A stretch of DNA of 42,599 nucleotides from assembly GCA_017427165.1 (NCBI GenBank), contig JAFRTK010000104.1, positions 1-42,599 of the forward strand, given 5' to 3'. The DNA comes from Clostridia bacterium (lineage in GTDB: Bacteria; Bacillota; Clostridia; Christensenellales; Aristaeellaceae). Made by a program: the position numbers and the translations under genes. The stretch's first letter is position 1. The number at the start of each line of letters is the position of its first letter. The notes under the pieces are model-generated. The model did no database searches, was not told the origin of the DNA, and was given only the letters and a program-made list of their open reading frames with translations. Of the stretch, positions 1 through 9,051 are shown one piece after another.

Positions 1-660
1 CAGAAGGCGAGCAGCAGGACGAGAATAAGGATTACGTCGAGATCGAAGGCAAGACCTACGAAGTCGTGGAGAAGTGGACATCCACGAAGGAAGCCCACGT
101 GATCGAAGGCTTGCTGACGGATACTGACTATATCCTGCGTGAGACTGTGGCTCCGGACGGATACACCATCACTACGAATACGACCTTCTCAATCGACGAG
201 ACTGGTAAAGTCACCAGCACGGGCACGGTCAGCGAAGACGGTGTACTGCTGGTTGAGGATGCCAAGACCCACGTTGAAGTGAGCAAGGTGGACATCGCGG
301 ACGGCGAAGAGCTGGAAGGCGCGGAGATCCAGATCCTGAGGGAAATCGCAGAAGGCGAGCAGCAGGACGAGAATAAGGATTACGTCGAGATCGAAGGCAA
401 GACCTACGAAGTCGTGGAGAAGTGGACATCCACGAAGGAAGCCCACGTGATCGAAGGCTTGCTGACGGATACTGAGTACACGCTGCGCGAGACTGTCGCT
501 CCGGATGGATACACCATCACGACGAATACAACCTTCTCGATCGACGAGACTGGTAAAGTCACCAGCACGGGCACGGTCAGTGAAGACGGTGTGCTGCTGG
601 TTGAAGATGCCAAGACTCACATTGAAGTGAGCAAGGTCGATATCGCGGACGGCAAGGAGA
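1..660 (+). repeat. Tandem 348-bp repeat inside the adhesin gene
   Basis: Positions 1 to about 267 recur almost unchanged at 349 to about 615, an offset of 348 bp (116 codons). The few differences are mostly synonymous, which points to recent duplication or gene conversion. More diverged copies lie at about 1815-2170, 2172-2515 and 2517-2862. The array probably continues left of the window. Confidence 0.9.
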
Positions 661-3600
661 TCGCGGGAGCGAAGATCCAGATCCTGGACAGCGAAGGCAA
701 TGTCTTTACTGAATGGACGTCTACGGATGAACCGCATCCCATTGAAAAGCTGGTAACCGGCAAGACGTATACGCTGCATGAAGAAGTATCCCCGTACGGA
801 TATGCGATTGCATCCGATACGACCTTCGTTATCGACGAACATGGCAATGTGACATCCAGCGGTACGATCACCGAAGATGGTATCCTGCTGGTGGAAGACA
901 CGGCACTGGATCGGCCTGAGTTCGAAAAGAAGATCAAGGATACCAATGATACGACCGGTGAGACCAGCGACTGGCAGGACAGCGCTGACTACGACATCGG
1001 GGACAGCGTACCGTACAAACTTACCGCAACACTGGCAAAGGATGTAACGGAATACTGGAAGTATCATGTGACCTTCCACGACAAGATGGAAGAAAGCCTG
1101 ACGTTCGAGCAGATTGACAGCGTAAAACTGAACGGAACACAACTGGATGCTGCTGATTACATCTTCAACAAGATCAGTGACCAGGAATTCAGCCTGACGG
1201 TAGAATTTGGTGACGGAACCGGGAAGATTACGGATACGAGCCTGAACGGAGCCAAAGTGGATGTCTACTTCAGCGCCAAGCTGAATGACAAGGCAGCACT
1301 GGGCAAGCAGGGCAATGTGAACACAGCGAAGCTGGAATACAGCTTCAACCCGAACCTGGTGGATGACGGCGAAGGCGGAAAGAAACCGAGCGAAGACACC
1401 GAGGAGACGGAAGAAGACTTTGTGATCGCATTCACCTACCAGGTGGACATCAACAAGGTGGATGAAGAAGGCAAGGTACTGACTGGTGCTGAGTTCAAAC
1501 TGGAGAAGAAGCTGCCAGGCGACATACTGAAGGAGATTGGTTCGATCACCGCAGAAAACGGAGCGACATTCAGCTTCAAGGGCCTGGATGACGGCACATA
1601 TGTGCTGACAGAAACGAAAGCTCCGGCGAAATACCTGAGCATTGACCCGATCGAGTTCACCGTTACTGCGGTGCATGCAGCTGAATGGACGGATCAGGCC
1701 AAACGCCTGGAGGTGCTGAGTGAACTGACCGGCGACGTGAAGGATGGCGTCCTGACGCTGAACGCGGATGATGATCTGGCCAAGCTGACCGGCGATGTTG
1801 CAGATGAACTGACGCATATCGAAGTGAGCAAGGTCGACATCGCGGACGGCGAAGAGCTGGAAGGCGCTCATGTCCAGGTGCTGCGCAAAGCAACTGAAGA
1901 AGAGCTTGCAGATGAAAACACAGAATATGCAGATATCAAGAACAAGCTCATCCAGGTTGAAGAGTGGATCTCCACGAAGGAAGCTCACGTAATCGAAGGC
2001 CTGCTGACGAACACCGATTATATCCTGCGTGAGACAGTAGCTCCGGACGGATACATGGTGACGACAGATATCGGCTTCACGATTGACGAGACGGGCAAGA
2101 TTACGACGACCGGATCAACGACCACGGATGAAAAGGGCAACACAATTATCCTGATCGAAGATGCGAAGACCCATGTCGAAGTGAGCAAGGTCGACATCGC
2201 GGACGGTAAGGAGATTCCGGGCGCAACAATCCAGATCCTGCGTGAAGCGACTGATGAGGAAAAGGCGGACGAGAACACAGAGTACGCGGACGAAGTGAGG
2301 AAACTCGTCATTGTTGAAGAGTGGACCTCTACGGAAAAAGCGCATGTAATCGAAGGCCTGCTGACGAACACGGAATATATCCTGAAGGAGACAGTGGCTC
2401 CGGACGGCTATACGATTGCGACGGAGACGACATTCACTATCGATGAACAGGGTAAGGTAACTTCGACCGGAACGGTGACCGAAGACGGAATCCTGTTGGT
2501 GGAAGATGCCAAGACGCATATCGAAGTGAGCAAGGTCGACATCGCGGACGGCGAGGAACTGCCGGGCGCGACGATCCAGATCCTGAGGGAAGTCAAGGAC
2601 GGAGAGGAGAAGGACACCGGCAAGGTATACGTTGAGATCGAAAGCAAGACCTATGAAGTCGTGGACGAGTGGATATCTGAGAAGGATAGCACCCACGTGA
2701 TCGAAGGCCTGCTGACGAATACCGAGTATATCCTGCGTGAGACTGTGGCTCCGAACGGATACGATATCGCGACGGACACCACATTCACCATTGACGAACT
2801 GGGCAATGTGACCTCAACCGGATCGGTAACCGAAGACGGTATCCTGCTGGTAGAAGATGCCATGTTCCGGGTATCTGCTGCGGTGAAGAAGGTCTGGAAC
2901 GACGGAAACAACCAGGACGGCGTACGGCCGCTCACCGTAAGAGTGAACCTGCTGGCGAACGGTGTGAAGATTGACAGCGTTGTACTGAGCATGGCGAATG
3001 GCTGGATGGCAGTGATCAATGACCTGCCGATGGTGGACGGTGAGCAGAAGGATATCGAATACACCTGGGCTGAAGAAGCACCCGGTAACGGATATACGCT
3101 GACCAGCCAGGAGAAGAAGGGTACCCTGACGACCATCACCAACAGCCTCCCGCCGGAGACAACCGGAGTGAGCGCACAGAAGATCTGGGAGGATGACGGA
3201 AACGCCTACCAGACCAGACCTGCTGAGATCAGAGTCCAGCTGTATGCGGACGGCAAAGCCTGCGGTGAAGCGGTTGTGCTGAACGCGGCGAACAGCTGGA
3301 AGGCAGAATGGACCGGACTGGATAAGTTCGTCAATGAGGACTGCCAGACAGGCCATGCGAAGGAAATCATTTACACGGTGGAAGAACTGGAAGTGCCGGA
3401 AGGCTACCAGGCAACTGTATCCGGCAATGCCAAGACCGGATATGTGATCCGGAACGTACTGGAACGCGGCGGACTGATCATCGAAAAGAGCTTCCAGTTT
3501 GGTGAAATCGAACCCGATGAGCCGGATAATACTCCGATGGATATTCCGGTTATCAAGACCTGGAATGATAACGGGAACAAGGACGGCAACCGGCCGGCGA

Positions 3601-4202
3601 GCATCACGGTACGCCTGCTGGCAGACGGAACGGAAGTCGCCAGCGCCGAACTGACAGCAGCCGGCGGCTGGGGAACGGTATTCACCGGTCTGCCGCGCTA
3701 CAACGGCGAGAAAAAGATCCACTACACCATTACCGAAGATCCGGTAACCTGGTACACGGCTGAGATCAACGGGTTCAACATCCGGAACAACTATGTACCG
3801 GAAGTGACCAGCGCAACGGTCCGGAAGGTATGGGATGACAACAACAACGCGGAGAAGATGAGACCGTCCAGCATCCATGTGACGCTGAGCAACGGAACGA
3901 CCGTGCTCCTGAGCGAGGCTAACGGCTGGACCGTGACGATCAACAACCTGCCCACCCGGGTGAACGGCAAGCCCGTCACCTATACATGGACGGAGCAGAC
4001 GGTGATTGCCTACAAGCAGAGCAAGGTGGAACAGCAGGGCAACACCACCATCTTCACGAACAGCTTCACCCAGATTCCGAAGGTACCGGAGCTCCCGAAG
4101 AAGCCGACCGTACCGGACGGCACATGGGAGAGATTCGAAGAGTATGCAACCCCGCTGGGAGTACAGACCATTATCAACCACGTGGGTGACTGCTTCGATT
4201 AA
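1..4202 (+). CDS. Giant Cna-B/SpaA repeat surface protein, 5' end outside window
   Basis: This is the C-terminal 1,399 residues of a cell-surface adhesin-like protein; the first whole codon is at 3 and the reading frame is open to the left edge. It carries SpaA-type (prealbumin-like) repeats of about 115-119 residues with a VDIADG motif at the start and ETVAPxGY near the end. Units begin near 270, 618, 1815, 2172 and 2517, with a partial one before 270. At about 900-1430 there is an isopeptide-type fimbrial domain, followed by another SpaA unit (DINKVDEEG...TETKAP). Four Cna-B domains follow (xVWNDxxNxxxxRP-type starts near 2880, 3170, 3545 and 3815). The tail is a short Pro/Lys linker ending in INHVGDCFD. 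I see no LPxTG motif, C-terminal membrane helix or basic tail, so the means of attachment is unclear. Such domains usually form intramolecular isopeptide bonds in Gram-positive adhesins and pilins. Confidence 0.93.
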   Translation, partial: EGEQQDENKDYVEIEGKTYEVVEKWTSTKEAHVIEGLLTDTDYILRETVAPDGYTITTNTTFSIDETGKVTSTGTVSEDGVLLVEDAKTHVEVSKVDIADGEELEGAEIQILREIAEGEQQDENKDYVEIEGKTYEVVEKWTSTKEAHVIEGLLTDTEYTLRETVAPDGYTITTNTTFSIDETGKVTSTGTVSEDGVLLVEDAKTHIEVSKVDIADGKEIAGAKIQILDSEGNVFTEWTSTDEPHPIEKLVTGKTYTLHEEVSPYGYAIASDTTFVIDEHGNVTSSGTITEDGILLVEDTALDRPEFEKKIKDTNDTTGETSDWQDSADYDIGDSVPYKLTATLAKDVTEYWKYHVTFHDKMEESLTFEQIDSVKLNGTQLDAADYIFNKISDQEFSLTVEFGDGTGKITDTSLNGAKVDVYFSAKLNDKAALGKQGNVNTAKLEYSFNPNLVDDGEGGKKPSEDTEETEEDFVIAFTYQVDINKVDEEGKVLTGAEFKLEKKLPGDILKEIGSITAENGATFSFKGLDDGTYVLTETKAPAKYLSIDPIEFTVTAVHAAEWTDQAKRLEVLSELTGDVKDGVLTLNADDDLAKLTGDVADELTHIEVSKVDIADGEELEGAHVQVLRKATEEELADENTEYADIKNKLIQVEEWISTKEAHVIEGLLTNTDYILRETVAPDGYMVTTDIGFTIDETGKITTTGSTTTDEKGNTIILIEDAKTHVEVSKVDIADGKEIPGATIQILREATDEEKADENTEYADEVRKLVIVEEWTSTEKAHVIEGLLTNTEYILKETVAPDGYTIATETTFTIDEQGKVTSTGTVTEDGILLVEDAKTHIEVSKVDIADGEELPGATIQILREVKDGEEKDTGKVYVEIESKTYEVVDEWISEKDSTHVIEGLLTNTEYILRETVAPNGYDIATDTTFTIDELGNVTSTGSVTEDGILLVEDAMFRVSAAVKKVWNDGNNQDGVRPLTVRVNLLANGVKIDSVVLSMANGWMAVINDLPMVDGEQKDIEYTWAEEAPGNGYTLTSQEKKGTLTTITNSLPPETTGVSAQKIWEDDGNAYQTRPAEIRVQLYADGKACGEAVVLNAANSWKAEWTGLDKFVNEDCQTGHAKEIIYTVEELEVPEGYQATVSGNAKTGYVIRNVLERGGLIIEKSFQFGEIEPDEPDNTPMDIPVIKTWNDNGNKDGNRPASITVRLLADGTEVASAELTAAGGWGTVFTGLPRYNGEKKIHYTITEDPVTWYTAEINGFNIRNNYVPEVTSATVRKVWDDNNNAEKMRPSSIHVTLSNGTTVLLSEANGWTVTINNLPTRVNGKPVTYTWTEQTVIAYKQSKVEQQGNTTIFTNSFTQIPKVPELPKKPTVPDGTWERFEEYATPLGVQTIINHVGDCFD

Positions 4203-4212
4203 CAGAATCCCG

Positions 4213-4244
4213 AGGCCCCTTTCCGCATGGAAAGGGGCCTTTTT
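4213..4244 (+). terminator. Intrinsic terminator after the adhesin gene
   Basis: A perfect 12-bp stem (4213-4224 with 4229-4240) with a GCAT loop is followed by TTTTG. It starts 10 nt after the stop codon. Confidence 0.95.
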
Positions 4245-4281
4245 GTATCCTTTTTTCCAAAAAAATTTGTACGAACAAATA

Positions 4282-4310
4282 TTGATTCGGAGGAGGAATC
4301 CGTGTATCAT
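4282..4310 (+). promoter_or_regulatory. Sigma-A type promoter for the xylanase gene
   Basis: TTGATT at 4282-4287 and TATCAT at 4305-4310 are separated by 17 nt, directly after the adhesin terminator and about 45 nt before the start codon. Confidence 0.75.
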
Positions 4311-4354
4311 ATAGGTATGATAAATGCCGGATTCACCGGAGAAAGGATCGACCG

Positions 4355-5917
4355 ATGAAAAGGATCGGGATCATACTGACTGCAATGATGTTGATGATGA
4401 CAGGAATGACAGCTGCCCAGGCCGGGCAGGAAACGCTGGTATATGCCTCCACTTTCGGAGCCGGCACAGACCTCTGGTACGCAAGGGGCGCCCAGAAGGT
4501 GTACCATACAACGGAGGCAACCCTTCGGACAGAAGGACGTACCAGTGACTGGAATTCCCCGGGACGGAATTTTGAACTGGCTGCCGGAACAAAATATGAC
4601 ATGAGCGTTGAAGTGCTCCAGAATGACGCGGAGACTGCCACGCTGATGGTTTCTGTCCAGGTGACCAAGGAAGACGGATCCCCGGACTGGAAGAACCTGT
4701 TCAAAGGGGAAGCGAAGAAAGGCGAATGGACCACCCTGTCCGGCAGCTATACCCCGGATCCCTCTGAGGAATATGTGCTGTATGTGGAGACTGTGGGAGC
4801 ACCGGAACTGAGCTATGAGATCCGGAACTTCCGGGTGGTGGCACCCGACGGAGTGCCGGATGCGCAGCCGACAGCCACGCCGGCAGCAGAGGCTGTTCCG
4901 GAAGGCGAGATGCCGTCTCTGAAGGATGTGTACGCGGGCAAATTCGACTTTGGTACGGCCCTGCCCCGGAACGCGTTCAATGATCTGCAGCTGCTGAAAC
5001 TGGTAAAGGCCCAGTTCAATATCCTGACGCCGGAAAATGAGATGAAACCGGACGCAATCCTGGATGTATACGGCAGCAAAAAGCTGGCGGAAAAGGATGA
5101 GACGGCGGTAGCGGTCCGGTTCGATGCGTGCAAGACGCTGCTGCGGTTTGCGCAGGCCAACGGCCTGAAGGTTCACGGCCATACCCTGCTGTGGCACAAC
5201 CAGACCCCGGAAGCCCTTTTCCACGAAGGATACGATACCTCCAGGCCGATGGCCAGCCGGGAAGTGATGCTGGGCCGGATGGAGAACTATATCCGTGAGG
5301 TACTGACATGGACGGAAGAGAATTATCCGGGCGTGATCGTTTCCTGGGACGTGGTGAATGAAGCGATTGACGACGGAACAAACAAGCTGCGGACCGGCGC
5401 CAACTGGTACAAGACTGTCGGACCGGATTACCTGGCACGCGCGTTTGAATACGCACGGAAGTACGCGGCAGAAGGCGTACTGCTGTACTACAACGATTAC
5501 AATACCGCGTACAGCGGAAAACTGTACGGGATTGTGGACCTGCTGAAGAGCCTGATTGCCGAGGGCAATATTGACGGTTACGGATTCCAGATGCACCACA
5601 GCCTAGGTGAGCCTTCCATGGATATGATTACCCGGGCGGTGGAGAAGATTGCGGCGCTGGGACTCCGGCTGCGTGTGAGCGAGCTGGACATTAACGCCGG
5701 CAAGGCGACGGAGAAAAATTTCGAATCCCAAAAGAATAAGTACAAACAGGTAATGAAACTGATGCTCCGGTTCAAGGACCAGACCGAGGCAGTCCAGGTA
5801 TGGGGCGTAACGGATATCATGAGCTGGCGCAGGGACGGCAATCCGCTGCTGTTTGACAAGAATATGAATCCAAAGCCCGCGTTCTTCGGTGTGATCGAAG
5901 CAGGACAGGAAGACTGA
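4355..5917 (+). CDS. Secreted endo-1,4-beta-xylanase, CBM22-GH10
   Basis: 520 residues. The signal peptide is residues 1-23 (cleavage after AQA). Residues about 25-165 form a CBM22-like carbohydrate-binding domain, then a Pro/Thr/Ala linker, then a GH10 TIM barrel from about 185 to 518. Acid/base is Glu336 in WDVVNEA and nucleophile is Glu443 in VSELD. The -1 subsite signatures HGHTLLWHNQ and FQMHH are intact, so the enzyme should be active. GH10 enzymes cut the beta-1,4-xylan backbone, here outside the cell. The start is set by GGAGAAAGG at 4338-4346, 8 nt upstream. The gene is monocistronic, with its own promoter and terminator. A second, divergent GH10 gene lies at 34601-35821. Confidence 0.96.
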   Translation: MKRIGIILTAMMLMMTGMTAAQAGQETLVYASTFGAGTDLWYARGAQKVYHTTEATLRTEGRTSDWNSPGRNFELAAGTKYDMSVEVLQNDAETATLMVSVQVTKEDGSPDWKNLFKGEAKKGEWTTLSGSYTPDPSEEYVLYVETVGAPELSYEIRNFRVVAPDGVPDAQPTATPAAEAVPEGEMPSLKDVYAGKFDFGTALPRNAFNDLQLLKLVKAQFNILTPENEMKPDAILDVYGSKKLAEKDETAVAVRFDACKTLLRFAQANGLKVHGHTLLWHNQTPEALFHEGYDTSRPMASREVMLGRMENYIREVLTWTEENYPGVIVSWDVVNEAIDDGTNKLRTGANWYKTVGPDYLARAFEYARKYAAEGVLLYYNDYNTAYSGKLYGIVDLLKSLIAEGNIDGYGFQMHHSLGEPSMDMITRAVEKIAALGLRLRVSELDINAGKATEKNFESQKNKYKQVMKLMLRFKDQTEAVQVWGVTDIMSWRRDGNPLLFDKNMNPKPAFFGVIEAGQED

Positions 5918-5935
5918 GAAAAATTCCTGCAGGGG

Positions 5936-5974
5936 ACAGCGGGAACCGGACGGCCGGTTCCCGCTGTTTTATTT
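5936..5974 (+). terminator. Intrinsic terminator after the xylanase gene
   Basis: A perfect 14-bp GC-rich stem (5936-5949 with 5954-5967) with an ACGG loop is followed by TTTATTT. Confidence 0.95.
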
Positions 5975-5978
5975 GCAC

Positions 5979-6007
5979 TTCCTTTTCCCCAAAAATCATG
6001 GTACAAT
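5979..6007 (+). promoter_or_regulatory. Probable promoter of the GT2-GH13-membrane protein unit
   Basis: TTCCTT at 5979-5984 and TACAAT at 6002-6007 have a 17-nt spacer, just after the xylanase terminator. The -35 match is weak and the -10 is good. Confidence 0.55.
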
Positions 6008-6036
6008 AACCTGTATGCATTTGCACACGATCCCCG

Positions 6037-6876
6037 ATGAGAGAGGTGCGCGAAGTGGAAGGACAGCCCCTTGTCAGCATTGTGATTCCGGCGTACAACG
6101 CGGAAAAAACGCTGAAACGCATGCTGGACAGCGTGACGGGACAGACCTGGCAGAATACCCAGATTATCCTGGTAGACGACGGCAGCAGGGACAACACCCT
6201 GCGGATTGCTCGGGAGGCTGCGGAACGGGATGCCCGGATTCAGGTACATACCCAGGAAAACAGGGGCGTTTCCCAGGCCAGAAACATGGGTATGCGGTTC
6301 TGCACGGGAAAGTACATCCGTTTCCTGGACGCGGATGACACACTGCCGCCGGAATCCACCGAGATCCTGGTGAACAAGGCGGAAAAAGAGGGATCGGACC
6401 TGGTGATCGGCGGGTACAAGGAGTGCCTGGGAACCCGGGAATTCCGGTTCAACCTGGAAAACCGGGATGACACAATGACGGTAACAGAAATGCTGCCGCT
6501 GCTTTGCAGAAAAGCGAACACTTATTTCTACGGCGTGCTGTGGAACAAACTTTTCCGCCGGGATATTATCGAAGAGATGGGACTTGCTTTTGAGGACGGG
6601 CTGACATACGGGGAAGACTTTGTCTTCCATGTCACATACCTGAAAAAAGCGGAGCGGGTTTCCTTTGTGAAGGAATACCTGTATGATTACCACCGGTCCA
6701 TGGGCAGCATGACATTCCGGCAGGCATTCAGTTGCGTGACTCATCCGCTGCGGAATATCAACACCAAAGTCCGCCTGTACCATTCCATGCGGGATATGTA
6801 TATTTTCCGGAATGAATATGGGAAATACAGGAGAAAACTGTGGCTTTATCTGTTCAAGGTCGGACTGGACAAGTGA
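6037..6876 (+). CDS. Family 2 glycosyltransferase
   Basis: 279 residues. The N-terminal GT-A fold shows VSIVIPAYNAEKTL at about 12-25, the nucleotide-sugar motif VDDGS, ENRGVSQARN, and the metal-binding DxD-type motif FLDADD near residue 93. The C-terminal part is the variable acceptor region; no membrane helix is evident. Such enzymes transfer a sugar from a nucleotide donor to a cell-surface glycan or lipid. The acceptor cannot be read from the sequence. The start at 6037 follows GAGAGG; a slightly later start cannot be excluded. It is the first gene of a three-gene unit and stops 37 nt before the GH13 gene, suggesting a role in a surface glycan or alpha-glucan. Confidence 0.88.
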   Translation: MREVREVEGQPLVSIVIPAYNAEKTLKRMLDSVTGQTWQNTQIILVDDGSRDNTLRIAREAAERDARIQVHTQENRGVSQARNMGMRFCTGKYIRFLDADDTLPPESTEILVNKAEKEGSDLVIGGYKECLGTREFRFNLENRDDTMTVTEMLPLLCRKANTYFYGVLWNKLFRRDIIEEMGLAFEDGLTYGEDFVFHVTYLKKAERVSFVKEYLYDYHRSMGSMTFRQAFSCVTHPLRNINTKVRLYHSMRDMYIFRNEYGKYRRKLWLYLFKVGLDK

Positions 6877-6913
6877 CGGCTGTACAGATTCGGATTACAA
6901 GGAGCAGGCATTC

Positions 6914-8989
6914 ATGGTTGTAAGTCAGAACGTTTTATCCGCTGTGTTCAGCGATGAAACGCCGGATTACCGCTTTCCGGCTGAACCGGATCCCGATGAT
7001 TCCGTAACCATCCGGATCCGGGTGGCAAAGAACAGCGCAAAACGGGTGATTATCCTTTTTGATTCCATGATTGTGGGTACCCAGATGGAGAAAACCCGCA
7101 GTGATGAGTTTTTCGATTTTTATGAAACCAGCCTGGTCTGCAACGACCAGGAGGTGATGTACCGGTTCCTGATTGAGTGCCACGATGACGGCCGGATTGC
7201 CTACGACAAAAGCGGCGCACGGGTGGAAGAGGGCACAGCGCTCGACTTCAATCCGGTATATGCTTTCCGGTTTATCCCGGGATTCCATGTGCCGGAATGG
7301 GCCAAGGGGGCTGTGCAGTACCAGATATTTACAGACCGTTTCTGCAACGGGGATCCGTCCAATGACGTGACGGACAACGAGTATTATTACACGATCGGCC
7401 ACGCAAAGCATATCAGCGACTGGGACGCGCTGCCGACGGACACGGATATCCGGTCATTCTACGGCGGGGACTTGCAGGGGATTATGGACAAGCTGGATTA
7501 CCTGCAGGAGATCGGGATTGAGGTTCTTTACCTGAACCCGATCTTTGTATCTCCCTCGAGCCATAAATATGACACACAGGATTATGAACATATAGATCCC
7601 CACTTCGGTGTGATTACCGATGACATCGAGCATGAGATGCAGCTGTGGGAGAAGCATAACGGGTATGCTCCCCGGTATATCCGGCGGGTGACCTCCACCG
7701 AAAACCTGGAGAAGAGCGACGCACTGTTTGCACGGCTGTGCGGGGAACTGCACCGGCGCGGGATGCGGATTATCCTGGACGGCGTATTCAATCACTGCGG
7801 CTCCTTCAACAAATGGATGGATCATGAGGGAATATACCTGGGAAAAGCCGGCTTCCTGCCAGGCGCTTTCCAGAGCGTGCACAGCCCGTACCGGAGCTAC
7901 TTCCACTTCAACGAATCCGGAAACGGCCGGTCTCCCGCTTATGAGGGCTGGTGGGGCTATTCCACGCTGCCGAAGCTGAACTATGAGGGATCGCCGGAAC
8001 TGCGGGAGCAGATCCTGAAGATTGCGGAAAAGTGGATGGCACCGCCGTACAGCATTGACGGATGGCGCCTGGATGTTGCGGCGGACCTGGGGCACAGTGC
8101 GGAATGCAACCACAGCTTCTGGCAGGATTTCCGGAAGCGTGTGAAGGCAGTGAATCCGGACGCCCTGATTATCGCGGAGCACTACGGGGATCCCACCCCA
8201 TGGCTGAACGGCCGGGAATGGGATACCGTGATGAATTATGACGCTTTTATGGAACCGGTATCCTGGTTCCTGACCGGAATGGAAAAACATTCCGATTCCT
8301 ACCGGGACGACCTTTACCAGAACGGCAGCGCGTTCTTCGGCATCATGCGGGAGAAGATGGCACACCTGAAATACCCAAGCCTGATCACCGCCATGAATGA
8401 GCTGAGCAACCATGACCATTCCCGGTTCCTGACGCGTACCAACCGGATGGTTGGCCGGATGACGACGGTCGGTTCCGGAGCAGCTGCCGCGGGAATCAAC
8501 AAGGGCATTTTCCGGGAAGCGGTTACGATCCAGATGACCTGGCCGGGAGCGCCGACCGTTTACTATGCGGATGAGGCAGGCCAGGTGGGCTGGACAGATC
8601 CGGACAACCGGCGGACTTATCCGTGGGGACATGAAGACCGGAGCCTGATTGACCTTCACCGGGACCTGATCGCCCTGCGGAAGGAACTGCCTGTGCTGGC
8701 GCGGGGCAGCCTGAAACCGCTGCTGGCTGATTACGGCCGGATCGCATACGCACGGTTTGACGGAAACTGCCGCTGCATTACCGCCGTGAACAATACGGGC
8801 GGATGGACGGATTTCCGCCTGTTTGTGCGGGACGCGGGCGCGGAGGAAGGGGAGACCTACTTCCGCCGGATCCTGACGACACAGGAATCGCATGAGACCG
8901 ATTGCAAGCCGCTGGGCACTGTTACAGACGGATACCTGACATTTGACATACCTCCGTATTCCGCGGCGGTTATTTCGAACAGGGAATAA
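6914..8989 (+). CDS. GH13 alpha-glucan hydrolase (neopullulanase/cyclomaltodextrinase-like)
   Basis: 691 residues from the ATG at 6914, chosen because AAGGAG (6899-6904) sits 9 nt upstream; the open frame extends further upstream without a ribosome site. Residues about 1-125 resemble an N-terminal CBM34-type beta domain. The GH13 barrel follows, starting at AVQYQIFTDRF. Catalytic residues are nucleophile Asp387 (DGWRLDVAADLG), acid/base Glu422 (IIAEHYGD) and Asp501 (SNHDHSRF). Conserved region I (LDGVFNHCG) is preceded by an insertion of about 35 residues relative to common family members. There is no signal peptide, so it should be cytoplasmic, acting on maltodextrins or cyclodextrins with alpha-1,4 or alpha-1,6 bonds. 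Exact specificity cannot be read from the sequence. Confidence 0.92.
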   Translation: MVVSQNVLSAVFSDETPDYRFPAEPDPDDSVTIRIRVAKNSAKRVIILFDSMIVGTQMEKTRSDEFFDFYETSLVCNDQEVMYRFLIECHDDGRIAYDKSGARVEEGTALDFNPVYAFRFIPGFHVPEWAKGAVQYQIFTDRFCNGDPSNDVTDNEYYYTIGHAKHISDWDALPTDTDIRSFYGGDLQGIMDKLDYLQEIGIEVLYLNPIFVSPSSHKYDTQDYEHIDPHFGVITDDIEHEMQLWEKHNGYAPRYIRRVTSTENLEKSDALFARLCGELHRRGMRIILDGVFNHCGSFNKWMDHEGIYLGKAGFLPGAFQSVHSPYRSYFHFNESGNGRSPAYEGWWGYSTLPKLNYEGSPELREQILKIAEKWMAPPYSIDGWRLDVAADLGHSAECNHSFWQDFRKRVKAVNPDALIIAEHYGDPTPWLNGREWDTVMNYDAFMEPVSWFLTGMEKHSDSYRDDLYQNGSAFFGIMREKMAHLKYPSLITAMNELSNHDHSRFLTRTNRMVGRMTTVGSGAAAAGINKGIFREAVTIQMTWPGAPTVYYADEAGQVGWTDPDNRRTYPWGHEDRSLIDLHRDLIALRKELPVLARGSLKPLLADYGRIAYARFDGNCRCITAVNNTGGWTDFRLFVRDAGAEEGETYFRRILTTQESHETDCKPLGTVTDGYLTFDIPPYSAAVISNRE

Positions 8990-9051
8990 AGACGATAAAC
9001 AACAAACGCCATACCAAAGACCGGGATTATCACAACAGCAAGGAGTCAGAC

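Noticed and set aside
189-1988. 599-codon open frame antisense to the adhesin gene
   Set aside because: It mirrors the repeat structure of the sense gene, has no ribosome site or recognisable domain, and results from GC-rich codon use.
1-2862. CRISPR-like array
   Set aside because: The repeats are long, in frame and protein-coding, without short direct repeats and unique spacers.
4085-4120. Possible sortase motif in the adhesin tail (LPKKP)
   Set aside because: It does not match LPxTG and no membrane helix or basic tail follows.
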